Source of the DNA: Vibrio ruber DSM 16370
GTDB taxonomy: Bacteria; Pseudomonadota; Gammaproteobacteria; Enterobacterales; Vibrionaceae
NCBI RefSeq assembly: GCF_900163965.1
Contig: NZ_FULE01000039.1
Coordinates: 62,001 to 126,000, forward strand
Reading direction: 5' to 3'
Length of the DNA stretch: 64,000 bases
The position numbers and the translations under genes are program-made. The notes beneath the pieces were generated by a model. That model was not told the origin of the DNA, made no database searches, and saw only the letters and a program-made list of their open reading frames with translations. Positions 26,037 through 36,140 of the stretch are shown one piece after another (within the stretch, counting starts at the first letter, position 1; the number at the start of each line of letters is the position of its first letter).

Positions 26037-28477
26037 GTCCGGTCTCTCACAGTCCATACACCATTATCGAAGAAAGCGAGTTGGTGTTGGTCAAACCGGG
26101 CAAGATAAAGCCACTGGTTATCCACCAGTTGTTTGACCATCGGATGGCGGCTCATCACCGACTCAATCGCTGCTTCCGGCGCATCGATCACCACCGTTAA
26201 GCGCAACGGCTCATGTCGCCACTGTTGACCATCGTGCAGCGACTGACGAGACAGGCCGATGCGCAAATCTCCGCCGTTGCCCTCAAATACACCCAGTCTC
26301 CCTGCAACCACGTTATGTAAGGTTTTATTCCCGGAACCATAGCGGTGATGATCCACCGTTGAAGCGTAATACTGCATGTTAATCCAGTTGGTGACGATCA
26401 TCGGTGCGGTCATAATCTGCGCCAGCCCGCTTGCATCCGGATCTTGCTCATAGTGGTATTCATGGAGAAAGGTTCGTCCGTCGAGTTTGATACCACGAGT
26501 CCTTTGTCTCGGAGCAACAATAAACGCCGCGTTATTGACCAGCCCCCATTCAGGCCGCGTCTGAGCCCAGTCATTAGCGCGTCGGTTGATCCGATTTTCA
26601 ATCGAGTGCAACGATTGATGCGTTAATCCTAACTGCGGTGCCCGTTCCATCCGCGCTGCAAGGGAGGGTGCGTCCAGTTGGGTTTGTAATGTTGCCAGCG
26701 TGCGTTGTATCTGCTCGTCAAAAACATCGGTATCGTACAGCGACAGCGCTTCTGTGGTGGTGTTGTGTAATCCGGCCACAAAGCGGGTTGAACCAGGTAT
26801 TTGAATACCACGTTGCGCTAAACCTTCACGCACGTTCGATAGGTTCAGCAATTGCGCTAAAGCCCGGACATTCACCTCCCCGGTTTGACCACAACACGCA
26901 CCGCAGTCCAGACCGGCACGGTGTGGGTTATTGGCGCTTTCGCTGCCATGGCCGATCAACAGAACAATCGGTGCAAACTCAGTGGTCAGCCCCATCCCTT
27001 TCAATATGTTTTCCGCCAGCGTCACTTGCTGCTTTGGCGCTGCGAGCAATATCGGGCGCAGCTGCTTGGCATTAGCGGTCGACAGCCCCGGTGCTTTAGC
27101 CGAGTGCCCGTGAAGCGGCAGAGCCCGTTTAATCAGTTTACCGACATAACCTACCCCCAACGCCTCAACCAGTGTGAAGGTGGAGGCCGGCATGGTATTG
27201 AACCACGACCAACCCGATTCGCGCTGCAATGCCGCCTGTCTTTGCCCGGCCAGCTTCGCATCTTGTTCACCACAGCCGACACTCTCGCCTATGGTCAATG
27301 ACGGAGCCAGCAATCCGGGCAGCTGCGGACGTTTTATCTCGGTGCCAAGCGGGGTAAAACTGACCGGCAAACCGAAAAATCCTGCAAATCCAAGGGTGTG
27401 AATATCCTCCCCTTGTGCTTCCAAATGACGCCGAATCACTTCGGAACGCACATCAATACAGAATGCCGCCTGAACTTTCGGGGCATGTGCGCGCATCAGG
27501 GTTGGCCGGGTGACGGCTTGGCTAAGCTGACGCTGATAGCTGATTTCATGCGCCCGTTGCCAAATCAGCCGTCGGTTGATGGCCTCTGGCTGATATTGCT
27601 GAAAATGCTGGTGCCAACGGTGCTGCCAACGCTGCCAGACTGAGCCGGAATGGCGTGCCTGATCATCCACCAGCCACTCCCAGCTTAAGCGAATTGCCAG
27701 TAAATCAATCAGCGTCTCGTCATTTTGTTGCGATAACTGCGCCTGCCACTTGAGATAAGCACACCATGCCGCCCAGCCACTGACCCGGTAAATCACCGCT
27801 TGCAAATAGTCTTGCCACTGTTCAGGGGCAATATCCAGCAGTGTTAACACCTGACGGATCTGCTCACGCGGGGTGGTCGCCATCTCTGTAGCCCGATGAG
27901 GAATATGAGCCGCTTTCATCAGTAACGCAACGCTGTGATCGTGACACAGGGTATCACGCCAGCTTTGATACAATCCCACCTCACTATGCGGGTGCCAGTC
28001 GGCCTGATCCTGATCGAAATAAGCGGCACAAAACTGAGCAATCTGATGGGTGATGGTATCGCACCACGCAGGCTCGTGGTTCAGGTGGCGCTGGCTGTCA
28101 AGCATATCGCACAGCAAAGGTGCCGGCGTCGGAGGAAGATCATCGCCTTGCAATGCAGCGGTTGCTGCTGCAACGTCCCAACCTTCGGCCAACTTGAATG
28201 ATGCCAGCGCTTGCGTCAGATCCGCATGAGTAATGGTGCCGTTTTCCCAGCGCTCGCGGTAATAGTCCAACGGCATTGCCATCGGTGAGCCCGCAAACTG
28301 GGCAAGATGATGTGCCACCTCCGAGAAAGAACGGTCAATCCATGACCAATATGGGTTCACAGCAATCATCCGATCCAGCGGCCAGTTGGGCGCAATACTG
28401 TCGCACGCCGTCTCAATCGCTGCATTGAGCGTATCAGTTATCATAGGTTCGTGTTCATCACCAAGTAATGCTGTCAT
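26033..28477 (-). CDS. dabA: Inorganic carbon accumulation protein DabA (DUF2309, UPF0753)
   Basis: Protein of 814 residues, the carbonic-anhydrase-like cytoplasmic subunit of the energy-coupled DAB system that traps CO2 as bicarbonate. The predicted zinc site is intact: Cys340 and Asp342 in AAFCIDVRSEV, His510 in LIGHGSESANNP and Cys525 in GLDCGACCGQ. The spacing between His and the last Cys (15) equals that of the Halothiobacillus protein. ATG 28477 has GGAGAA upstream and overlaps the dabB stop as ATGA. Together with DabB it gives inorganic carbon to a heterotroph, probably for carboxylases when CO2 is scarce or pH high. The previous name for such proteins was simply DUF2309. Confidence 0.93.
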   Translation of the reverse strand: MTALLGDEHEPMITDTLNAAIETACDSIAPNWPLDRMIAVNPYWSWIDRSFSEVAHHLAQFAGSPMAMPLDYYRERWENGTITHADLTQALASFKLAEGWDVAAATAALQGDDLPPTPAPLLCDMLDSQRHLNHEPAWCDTITHQIAQFCAAYFDQDQADWHPHSEVGLYQSWRDTLCHDHSVALLMKAAHIPHRATEMATTPREQIRQVLTLLDIAPEQWQDYLQAVIYRVSGWAAWCAYLKWQAQLSQQNDETLIDLLAIRLSWEWLVDDQARHSGSVWQRWQHRWHQHFQQYQPEAINRRLIWQRAHEISYQRQLSQAVTRPTLMRAHAPKVQAAFCIDVRSEVIRRHLEAQGEDIHTLGFAGFFGLPVSFTPLGTEIKRPQLPGLLAPSLTIGESVGCGEQDAKLAGQRQAALQRESGWSWFNTMPASTFTLVEALGVGYVGKLIKRALPLHGHSAKAPGLSTANAKQLRPILLAAPKQQVTLAENILKGMGLTTEFAPIVLLIGHGSESANNPHRAGLDCGACCGQTGEVNVRALAQLLNLSNVREGLAQRGIQIPGSTRFVAGLHNTTTEALSLYDTDVFDEQIQRTLATLQTQLDAPSLAARMERAPQLGLTHQSLHSIENRINRRANDWAQTRPEWGLVNNAAFIVAPRQRTRGIKLDGRTFLHEYHYEQDPDASGLAQIMTAPMIVTNWINMQYYASTVDHHRYGSGNKTLHNVVAGRLGVFEGNGGDLRIGLSRQSLHDGQQWRHEPLRLTVVIDAPEAAIESVMSRHPMVKQLVDNQWLYLARFDQHQLAFFDNGVWTVRDRT

Positions 28478-30012
28478 ACGGGTTCTCCGACGATGGAATG
28501 CTTGCGGTTGACCTGCGTCTGAGCTTGTTCAAGCGTCAGTTTTACCGGCCAGACTTTGAAGGTGAAACGGGTAAACGTCTCATCGAGATAAAATCCGTTG
28601 TAGACCCAGGGATAAAGGCGTTTCACTATGCGGCTGTGCGGATAACAACGAATCCCGATCTGACCGAGGTATAATAAAGCGAAGACCACCACGACAAACC
28701 CGAGCAATCCAATTTGTTCGGGACCGGCCTGTGGCGCAACATGCGCAAATACGCTGTGCCATAACAGGTACAGATGTAAGACCAAGCTGCTGCGCAGCAC
28801 ACCGCTCACCATCCCCGCTCGTGCCGTATTGCCTGCACACCAAAACAGCGGTGCACAGCCCAAGATCAGAATCACGCTGGCAGAAAGCGGTAACGACAAA
28901 CCCGGCAGCCACTGCTGCCATAACATCGGGATGCCGATAACCACCGCAGCCGAGAGTAATACCGACCCGAAAACACCGTGAATGCGGACCGCTTGCGGGA
29001 AGTAATCCCGGTACACCGTCTGGGCAACCACCTCTCCCGCACTGAGAAAGCTATATGCTTTGTAAACGGAGTGGGCAATCAGATGGAGCAGTGCCAGTTC
29101 GTACAGTCCAAGGCCGATTTCCATCAGCATGAATCCCATTTGCGCGCATGTTGACCATGCCAGACGCACCTTGATACTGATGCGTGTCATCATCACCCAG
29201 CCGGCCAGTAAAGCCGTGGTACTACCGACAATCACCAACATTGACTGTGCCAACGGGGCAAGATTCAGCAGCGCTGCCAGTGAAATCAGCACGAAGCCGC
29301 CCATGTTCACCACCCCGGCATGAAGTAAAGCTGACACTGGTGTCGGTGCCTCCATCACCTGAATTAACCAGCCATGCAAGGGTAATTGCGCGGTTTTGAG
29401 AATCGCAGCAACAGCAAATAAGCAAGCCGCAATATTTAATTCCGGCGGGAGTGTCGTCATCTGCCCAAGTTGTTGGTTGAGTATCGGCAGCGAGAAGCTC
29501 CCCAGCGTTTGATAAATCAAGACTAGTGCGGTGATTAAACAGACATCGGCCATACGGCTGACCAGAAACTTTTTATGTGCCACGATTTTTGCCGCTTTAC
29601 GATCCCGGTAGTGTGTGAGCAAAAAATGCAGACTGAGACTACTTGCACTCCATGCCAGCATCATCAATAACAGATTGTCACTTTGCACCAGTAAGGCGAC
29701 CGAGCCGAGTGTAAATAACATCGCCCGCACAAAGCGACGCTGGCCGGAGTCTCCTTCGAGGTAACGGGAGGCATAATCAATAATCACCCACCCGAGTAAC
29801 GTAATCAGTAACTCCATCAGGGTCGATAAAGCCGGCGGTAACGTTTGAGTCAGCAACCCTGAGCCCAAAGTCACACCGATACTCGTGAGCAATGCAAGGC
29901 GTGACGTAATACGGGCAACCGCCCAATGATGCGTACGGGTAATAAAGCAGCCCAAGAAACCAAGTCCGTACAGGGCGGCAATGCAATAGCCGCCCAGTGT
30001 CGAATCTATCAA
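28474..30012 (-). CDS. dabB: Membrane subunit DabB (NuoL/MrpA-like proton channel)
   Basis: Protein of about 512 residues of the proton-conducting membrane transporter family, with at least 12 hydrophobic helices. Core motifs are VIIDYASRYLEGD, HKKFLVSRMADVCLI, and KTAQLPLHGWLIQVMEAPTPVSALLHAGVVN in pieces, with the conserved Lys and His of antiporter-like subunits. It lacks the other complex I genes and lies directly before dabA, which identifies it as DabB rather than NuoL. The frame extends to ATG 30036, but AGGAGAG five bases before TTG 30012 favours the latter. The ATG has no ribosome site. It uses the cation gradient to drive DabA. Confidence 0.87.
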   Translation of the reverse strand: MIDSTLGGYCIAALYGLGFLGCFITRTHHWAVARITSRLALLTSIGVTLGSGLLTQTLPPALSTLMELLITLLGWVIIDYASRYLEGDSGQRRFVRAMLFTLGSVALLVQSDNLLLMMLAWSASSLSLHFLLTHYRDRKAAKIVAHKKFLVSRMADVCLITALVLIYQTLGSFSLPILNQQLGQMTTLPPELNIAACLFAVAAILKTAQLPLHGWLIQVMEAPTPVSALLHAGVVNMGGFVLISLAALLNLAPLAQSMLVIVGSTTALLAGWVMMTRISIKVRLAWSTCAQMGFMLMEIGLGLYELALLHLIAHSVYKAYSFLSAGEVVAQTVYRDYFPQAVRIHGVFGSVLLSAAVVIGIPMLWQQWLPGLSLPLSASVILILGCAPLFWCAGNTARAGMVSGVLRSSLVLHLYLLWHSVFAHVAPQAGPEQIGLLGFVVVVFALLYLGQIGIRCYPHSRIVKRLYPWVYNGFYLDETFTRFTFKVWPVKLTLEQAQTQVNRKHSIVGEPV

Positions 30013-30099
30013 ACCATCTCTCCTGAAAATATTCATCGAATGGCGCGTATTGTTGCAGCAAGCGAAATGAGATGTAAAATAGATAGATATTGATAAAAC

Positions 30100-30116
30100 G
30101 TTCTTTTTAAGTGAAC
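30100..30116. promoter_or_regulatory. Candidate LysR binding dyad between dabB and the regulator
   Basis: GTTC (30100-30103), nine bases, GAAC (30113-30116), inside the 110-base divergent region. LysR-type regulators bind short dyads of this kind, T-N11-A in general form. It overlaps an in-frame GTG at 30111, which supports ATG 30123 as the regulator start. Confidence 0.4.
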
Positions 30117-30122
30117 AATAGA

Positions 30123-30998
30123 ATGAGAAACCTCAACTTTCATCACCTGCACTACTTCTGGACTGTCGCCAAAGAGGGACATCTGACCCGCGCTGCACAA
30201 AAACTCAACGTCTCTCAATCAGCCCTCTCCTCGCAGATCAAACAGCTCGAAGGACAACTCGGTCATCACTTATTTCATCGCCAAGGGCGCACACTATTAC
30301 TGACTGATGTGGGACATCTGGTGCTGGAATATGCAGAAAGTATTTTTAATCTCGGCAGTGAGTTACTGTCGATGATGGAAAGTGGTGAACACCAACACGT
30401 TCAACAGCTCAGAATCGGTGCGGTAGCAACGCTTTCGCGGAATTTTCAGGAGAACTTTCTGCATCCGATACTGGGGCAGGACAACGTCAAACTGGCTCTG
30501 TGCTCTTCCAATTTTGATGATCTGCTTGAGCAGCTTCGCGTGCACAAGCTGGATTTAATTCTCTCCAACCGTCCTGTGGCGTCCGACTCGACGACACCGT
30601 GGCGCTGTAAGTTGATTGCCCAGCAAGGCGTCTGTCTGGTCGGGCCGAATATGCCTGAGTTCGAGGCATTACGCTTTCCACAAGATCTGATGCACACCAA
30701 ATTACTGTTACCGGGGCCGGACAGTGAGATCCGAACTCAGTTTGATTTGTATTGCGAGCAACATGGGTTGTCAGTCACCCCTTATGCAGAAGTTGATGAT
30801 ATGGCGATGTTGCGACTGCTGACCCGGGATGCCGGAGCTGTCGCGGTGATTCCCGAAGTCGTGGTACAGGATGAAATTCAGGCCGGTACTCTGAAAAGCT
30901 ATGCCACCTTAGATTCTGTCATCGAAAGCTTTTATGCCATTACGGCCAAACGCCATGTGGAACTGCCGATCCTGAAAAAGTTATTTAAAATTCTTTAA
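30123..30998 (+). CDS. LysR family regulator, NhaR-like
   Basis: Protein of 291 residues. The N-terminal HTH NLNFHHLHYFWTVAKEGHLT followed by RAAQKLNVSQSALSSQIKQLE is close to NhaR, the Na+-responsive activator of nhaA in E. coli, and the C-terminal substrate-binding-like domain (about 90-290) is complete. It is divergent from dabB, and LysR genes of this type commonly accompany dabAB operons. It is therefore the likely regulator of the dab operon. Whether it senses Na+, pH or inorganic carbon is unknown. GTG 30111 is an alternative start without ribosome site. Confidence 0.87.
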   Translation: MRNLNFHHLHYFWTVAKEGHLTRAAQKLNVSQSALSSQIKQLEGQLGHHLFHRQGRTLLLTDVGHLVLEYAESIFNLGSELLSMMESGEHQHVQQLRIGAVATLSRNFQENFLHPILGQDNVKLALCSSNFDDLLEQLRVHKLDLILSNRPVASDSTTPWRCKLIAQQGVCLVGPNMPEFEALRFPQDLMHTKLLLPGPDSEIRTQFDLYCEQHGLSVTPYAEVDDMAMLRLLTRDAGAVAVIPEVVVQDEIQAGTLKSYATLDSVIESFYAITAKRHVELPILKKLFKIL

Positions 30999-31169
30999 CA
31001 CACAACCAGTGATATCGCGATGAGATGAAGAGGTTGAATCAACTTAAATGTATCAAAGTGAATCAGTTCGCTACCCGCTTAACAAAAAAGTAATTTATTT
31101 ACATTTACATAACAATTTTCTGATATACCTAAATTGGAACACTATTTCTATCCAAGAGGAATTGTTGTT

Positions 31170-32807
31170 ATGTTTTTCAGCCTACGCCAAACCAAAATAA
31201 GAACACGCCTGTATCTGCTACTCTTCGCAAATATTTTATTAATCATAATGTTATTTACCAAAATCTTAATAGAATATAAGCATGATCTCATGGAAGATAA
31301 GCAAATTAAGACACAACATTTAATTGAAAGCACCTATAGCCTGCTCTCTTACTATCACCAATTAGAAACTGAGGGAACGCTGACCCGTCAAGTTGCACAA
31401 CAACAAGCACAGCAAGCCATCAAACATCTTCGCTATGGCAAAAATGATTACTTCTGGATCAACGACCTCACTCCCACAATGATCATGCATCCCTTTAAGC
31501 CGCAGCTGGATGGCAAAAACCTTTCTCAAGTCAAAGATCCGACCGGAAAAGCGCTCTTTTTAGAGATGGTGCAAGTTGCCAAGAATCAAGGCGGTGGCGT
31601 AGTTCATTATATGTGGCCCAAACCCGGTTCAGAGACCGATGTAGCAAAGGTATCTTACATAAAACTATTCAAACCTTGGGGATGGATCATCGGTTCAGGG
31701 ATTTATGTGGATGATGTCGAACAACTGGTTGCAGAGAGAACAACAATGGCCTTGTGGTCTGGATTGTTAATTGTGTTGATCCTGAGCGTATTATCAGCAT
31801 TGATCATCCGCAGTATCACGCGCCCCTGCGATACAACCCGTCAAGCCCTGGATGATATTTCCCAGGGAGAAGGTGATTTAACCCGCCAGCTCCCCGTCAA
31901 TGGTAAAGACGAATTCTCTCAGATTGCCGCAGCATTCAACCGGTTTACGATTAAAATTCGTGACGCGATCCAAAACATCACTCCGATTTCGAGTCACCTC
32001 ACCCATTCCGCAACCGAACTCAACACCGTTGCCGAACAGTCGATCGAGAAGTCAGAACAGCAGTTACAAGCCGCAAATTCAGTGGCCTCGGCGATGAATC
32101 AGTTACAATCCAGCACACAAGATATGGCAACCGCTGCCGATGAAGCCGCTCGCGCAGCACAAATTGCCAGTCAAAAGAGCCAAGACAGCCGTCAGGTACT
32201 AATCAGTGCTACCCAATATATGACCTCGCTGTCTGAGATCCTGACTGAAACCGAGCACAATACCCAACATTTGACGAAAGATGCAGATAACGTCGGTGAA
32301 GTATTGAACGTCATTCGGGGGGTCGCAGAACAGACCAATCTGCTGGCACTCAATGCCGCGATTGAAGCCGCTCGCGCAGGTGAACAAGGGCGAGGATTTG
32401 CCGTTGTCGCTGACGAAGTGCGAACCCTTGCAACCCGAACGCAAAAAAGTACCGATGAAATTGAAACGATCATTACCGCCTTGCAACAACGTGCGAGTCA
32501 ATTAAGTGCCTCCATGGAGCAGACCAAACAGCAGTCACTCGAAACACAACAAGAAACGCGTAAGGCACAAGAGATGCTCAATGACATCAATGAGCAAATC
32601 CATACCATTCAGGCACTCAACGAAAATATTGCAGCAGCCTGTCAGCAGCAATCTTCGGCAAGTCAGGATATCAGTCATAACATAACCGATTTAGCCGAGC
32701 ACAGCCGACAAATCACCGAAAGTGCACAGGATATTGGCAACACCAGTCAGAGACTGCTGCAAGACAGCCAATCCTTAAGTCAGAGTTTTAGTGTTTTCAG
32801 AACCTGA
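31170..32807 (+). CDS. Methyl-accepting chemotaxis protein, Cache type
   Basis: Protein of 545 residues. TM1 (about 12-32, [20 protein letters not shown]) is followed by a periplasmic single-Cache domain with [20 protein letters not shown] and [32 protein letters not shown] in pieces, then TM2 (about 188-208), HAMP, and the cytoplasmic signalling domain. Its hairpin tip is [34 protein letters not shown]. No C-terminal CheR-docking pentapeptide is present. ATG 31170 has GAGGA nine bases upstream. The upstream in-frame start at 31134 lacks one. The ligand is probably a small carboxylate, as for related Cache receptors, which is an inference. Transcribed alone. Confidence 0.93.
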   Translation: MFFSLRQTKIRTRLYLLLFANILLIIMLFTKILIEYKHDLMEDKQIKTQHLIESTYSLLSYYHQLETEGTLTRQVAQQQAQQAIKHLRYGKNDYFWINDLTPTMIMHPFKPQLDGKNLSQVKDPTGKALFLEMVQVAKNQGGGVVHYMWPKPGSETDVAKVSYIKLFKPWGWIIGSGIYVDDVEQLVAERTTMALWSGLLIVLILSVLSALIIRSITRPCDTTRQALDDISQGEGDLTRQLPVNGKDEFSQIAAAFNRFTIKIRDAIQNITPISSHLTHSATELNTVAEQSIEKSEQQLQAANSVASAMNQLQSSTQDMATAADEAARAAQIASQKSQDSRQVLISATQYMTSLSEILTETEHNTQHLTKDADNVGEVLNVIRGVAEQTNLLALNAAIEAARAGEQGRGFAVVADEVRTLATRTQKSTDEIETIITALQQRASQLSASMEQTKQQSLETQQETRKAQEMLNDINEQIHTIQALNENIAAACQQQSSASQDISHNITDLAEHSRQITESAQDIGNTSQRLLQDSQSLSQSFSVFRT

Positions 32808-33024
32808 GCCATTCGCGGCGGTCAAGGGGCAAAACATTCGGTATTGAATCGGCCAATCATCACTGAAACCGAGTACAATTGATACGCTGATGGTCTGTTC
32901 CGATATCTCGCACCAAAAATGTCTCTGCAACTGATTAGCATACATTTGATACAAGTACAAAACCGGATAACATAAATATGATTCAATACTTGGGGTCTAA
33001 ACCAGTCACTTATTCAGGATGACC

Positions 33025-34227
33025 ATGAACGATAAAACTCTGCTCCCCTTCTATTTAATGCAGAATGTGATTCAACATTATGCTTGGGGCAGTACACAAT
33101 CCATCCACAAACTATTTAATATCCCAAATCCGGAAAATTGCCCTCAGGCTGAAATCTGGATGGGGGCTCATCCGGGTGGGTGCTCTCAGCTTATCGACGG
33201 TAATCAACAGGACTCGCTTGCTGAGTTCATTCTGCGTCATCCAGATGCATGTTTATCCGCCCAAATTCATCAGACTTATGGGGAGCTGCCGTTTTTATTT
33301 AAAGTGCTCGCGGCAGACAAAGCGCTTTCAATTCAGGTGCATCCATGTAAAGCCGATGCGGAGATAGGATATGCCCGCGAAAATCAGCAGCACATCCCAC
33401 TCAATGCGCCCGAACGCAACTATAAAGATCCGAACCACAAACCAGAGCTGGTGTATGCTTTAACCCCTTATCATGCGCTCAATGGGTTCCGTCCGTTAGA
33501 TGACATTATTCAGACGCTGACCAAAATGAATCTGCAGCCGATTGAACCGTTGGTCAAGCAACTGCAAGCGGACACAAGCACAACCGGATTTCAGTCATTC
33601 TTTATTCGTTTACTGTCATTGTCCGGGGAACAGAAAACACAGGCAATTGCGGCATTACTGGATTACGCAGCACAACATCAACAAGATGATCCGCTCGCTC
33701 AGTTGGTTCTCGATTTGGCACAAGATTATCCCGAAGACATTGGGTTGTTCTCTGCACTTTTGCTCCATTATGTGATTTTACAACCGGGCGAAGCGATGTA
33801 TCTGGATGCCAAAACCCCTCACGCCTATCTAAAAGGCACAGGTTTAGAAGTGATGGCCAGTTCAGATAATGTACTCCGCGCAGGGCTGACCCCCAAACAC
33901 ATTGATGTTGAAGAACTGGCGAAATGCACGTCCTTCGCTCCCAAACCGCAAGAAACACTGCTGATTGCACCGGAAAAATCTGCGGATGTCTGTCATTATC
34001 CGGTTCCGGTCAATGACTTTAAATTCTCAATTTATCCGGCGCCGAGTGATATCACCCTCACTACCACCAGCGCAGAAATCGTTTTTGCAATCGATACAGA
34101 TGTTCACTTACAGCATGAAAGTGGTCTGACGCTGACGCTGCACAAAGGTCAGTCGGCGTTTATTCCGGCCGCTGCCCGCAGCTATCGGATCAACGCATCC
34201 GGTCGGGTTGCAAGAGTGTATAACTAG
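33025..34227 (+). CDS. manA: Mannose-6-phosphate isomerase, class I
   Basis: Zinc enzyme of 400 residues (E. coli 391) interconverting mannose-6-phosphate and fructose-6-phosphate. The cupin start is LMQNVIQHYAWGST. Zinc ligands are seen in SIQVHPCKADAE, NHKPELVYAL, and the His of DAKTPHAYLKG, and the catalytic Arg lies in NVLRAGLTPKHID. ATG 33025 is chosen because AGGA lies five bases before it. ATG 33019 is too close to that site. It may supply mannose-derived precursors for polysaccharide or take in mannose. No operon partner is seen. A 10-bp hairpin follows. Confidence 0.95.
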   Translation: MNDKTLLPFYLMQNVIQHYAWGSTQSIHKLFNIPNPENCPQAEIWMGAHPGGCSQLIDGNQQDSLAEFILRHPDACLSAQIHQTYGELPFLFKVLAADKALSIQVHPCKADAEIGYARENQQHIPLNAPERNYKDPNHKPELVYALTPYHALNGFRPLDDIIQTLTKMNLQPIEPLVKQLQADTSTTGFQSFFIRLLSLSGEQKTQAIAALLDYAAQHQQDDPLAQLVLDLAQDYPEDIGLFSALLLHYVILQPGEAMYLDAKTPHAYLKGTGLEVMASSDNVLRAGLTPKHIDVEELAKCTSFAPKPQETLLIAPEKSADVCHYPVPVNDFKFSIYPAPSDITLTTTSAEIVFAIDTDVHLQHESGLTLTLHKGQSAFIPAAARSYRINASGRVARVYN

Positions 34228-34254
34228 CCCCAAACATGTCTTAATCGCATCATC

Positions 34255-34277
34255 TCTGGCATCAGTCTGATGCCAGA
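34255..34277 (+). terminator. Hairpin after manA
   Basis: TCTGGCATCA (34255-34264) and TGATGCCAGA (34268-34277) form a perfect 10-bp stem with a GTC loop, 28 bases past the manA stop. It lacks a U-tract (TCCCCC follows), so it may act as a weak terminator or an RNA 3'-end stabiliser. Confidence 0.45.
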
Positions 34278-34328
34278 TCCCCCAGAGCCATCAGTAAAAA
34301 ATCAACGAATTGAGAATTATTTTGCTCA

Positions 34329-34373
34329 TGCCAAACGATTGCGCGAGCTTTTTAGTGATTAATTCGCTAGAAT
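34329..34373 (+). promoter_or_regulatory. purH promoter with a PurR-like operator
   Basis: TGCCAAACGATTGCGC (34329-34344) resembles the PurR consensus (CAAACG core, then ATTGCG). A -10 element TAGAAT lies at 34368-34373 with no good -35 at the right distance. PurR represses purHD in E. coli, so this site fits repression by hypoxanthine- or guanine-loaded PurR. Confidence 0.55.
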
Positions 34374-34438
34374 GTGCGCCACAAAATTTGACATCTATTT
34401 CGTTCAATCAACTCTGTGAATTTGAGGAAGAAGGAAGC

Positions 34439-36031
34439 ATGAATAACGCTCGACCTATTCGCCGTGCGCTTATCAGCGTATCAGACAAAACTGGTATTGT
34501 AGAGTTTGCCAAAGCACTGGCTGACCGTGGCGTTGACATTCTGTCAACCGGTGGCACCGCCCGCCTTTTAGCTGAACAAGGAATTTCTGTGACTGAAGTT
34601 TCCGACTACACCGGATTTCCTGAAATGATGGATGGTCGTGTCAAAACCCTTCATCCCAAAGTTCATGGCGGTGTATTAGGCCGTCGGGGACAAGATGACG
34701 ATGTCATGGCTCAGCACGGTATTCAGCCCATCGATATGGTGGTTGTTAACTTGTATCCATTTGCCGCCACTGTAGCTAAAGCAGACTGTTCGCTGGCTGA
34801 CGCAGTTGAAAACATTGACATCGGCGGCCCGACAATGGTGCGTTCGGCAGCGAAAAACCATAAAGATGTCACCATTATCGTCAATGCCGCTGATTATCAG
34901 CGCGTGATCACTGAGATGGATACAAACAGCAATTCACTCACGCTGGAAACACGCTTTGATCTTGCGATTGCAGCTTTCGAGCATACCGCTGCTTACGACG
35001 GTATGATCGCCAACTACTTCGGTAAAATGGTTCCTTCTTATGGTGAAAACAAAGAAGGTGACGCCGATTCGAAATTCCCTCGGACATTCAACATGCAGTT
35101 CGAGAAAAAGCAAGACATGCGTTACGGTGAGAACAGTCACCAATCTGCGGCTTTTTATGTTGAAAGTCATCCTGAAGAAGCGTCTGTTGCGACGGCTCGC
35201 CAGATTCAGGGCAAAGCGCTCTCCTACAACAATATTGCCGATACGGATGCAGCATTGGAATGTGTCAAAGAGTTCTCCGAACCGGCTTGTGTGATCGTCA
35301 AACACGCCAACCCTTGTGGTGTTGCTTTAGGAGATTCAATTCTCGAAGCCTACAATCGAGCGTATCAGACCGACCCGACCTCTGCTTTTGGCGGTATTAT
35401 CGCATTCAACCGTGAACTGGATGCAGCCACGGCTCAAGCGATTGTCGAGCGTCAGTTTGTTGAGGTGATTATTGCCCCGACCGTGGCTGATGATGCCATC
35501 GAAGTTGTAGCAGCGAAGAAAAATGTCCGCTTGCTGGTCTGTGGACAATGGCAGGATAAAACCACCGGTTATGATTTCAAACGCGTCAATGGCGGTTTAC
35601 TGGTTCAGGATCGCGATCAGGGTATGGTCAACATTGATGATTTGAAAATCGTCTCAAAACGTCAGCCTTCCGCAGCAGAGCTAAAAGATGCGCTGTTCTG
35701 CTGGAAAGTTGCTAAGTATGTCAAATCGAATGCGATTGTTTACGCAAAAGGTGACATGACGATCGGTGTTGGTGCCGGACAAATGAGTCGCGTTTACTCA
35801 GCGAAAATTGCCGGTATTAAAGCCGCGGATGAGAATCTGAAAGTCGAAGGTACAGTGATGGCTTCCGATGCATTTTTCCCGTTCCGTGACGGTATCGATG
35901 CCGCTGCTGAAGCGGGTGTTACTTGTGTAATTCAGCCGGGTGGCTCGATGCGCGATGATGAAGTCATTGCTGCTGCCGATGAACACGGTATGGCGATGAT
36001 CTTCACGGGTATGCGTCATTTCAGACACTAA
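34439..36031 (+). CDS. purH: Bifunctional AICAR formyltransferase / IMP cyclohydrolase
   Basis: Protein of 530 residues (E. coli 529) doing the last two steps of IMP synthesis. The N-terminal MGS-like cyclohydrolase domain (1 to about 200) has [18 protein letters not shown] and [17 protein letters not shown]. The C-terminal formyltransferase domain (about 200-530) has [14 protein letters not shown], the catalytic Lys/His segment [12 protein letters not shown], and [20 protein letters not shown]. The frame extends to 34310, but ATG 34439 has GGAAG upstream and the family start, so it was chosen. purD follows after 109 bases, the conserved purHD arrangement. Confidence 0.97.
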   Translation: MNNARPIRRALISVSDKTGIVEFAKALADRGVDILSTGGTARLLAEQGISVTEVSDYTGFPEMMDGRVKTLHPKVHGGVLGRRGQDDDVMAQHGIQPIDMVVVNLYPFAATVAKADCSLADAVENIDIGGPTMVRSAAKNHKDVTIIVNAADYQRVITEMDTNSNSLTLETRFDLAIAAFEHTAAYDGMIANYFGKMVPSYGENKEGDADSKFPRTFNMQFEKKQDMRYGENSHQSAAFYVESHPEEASVATARQIQGKALSYNNIADTDAALECVKEFSEPACVIVKHANPCGVALGDSILEAYNRAYQTDPTSAFGGIIAFNRELDAATAQAIVERQFVEVIIAPTVADDAIEVVAAKKNVRLLVCGQWQDKTTGYDFKRVNGGLLVQDRDQGMVNIDDLKIVSKRQPSAAELKDALFCWKVAKYVKSNAIVYAKGDMTIGVGAGQMSRVYSAKIAGIKAADENLKVEGTVMASDAFFPFRDGIDAAAEAGVTCVIQPGGSMRDDEVIAAADEHGMAMIFTGMRHFRH

Positions 36032-36140
36032 ATCAGACAGTCAATCCGATTCAGTGCCCGCGCTCAGGGTACTGAATCACATATTCTAAACGTGCTGCCT
36101 TTAATTGAGGCAAACAACTTGAACACAGGAATTCATCGTT

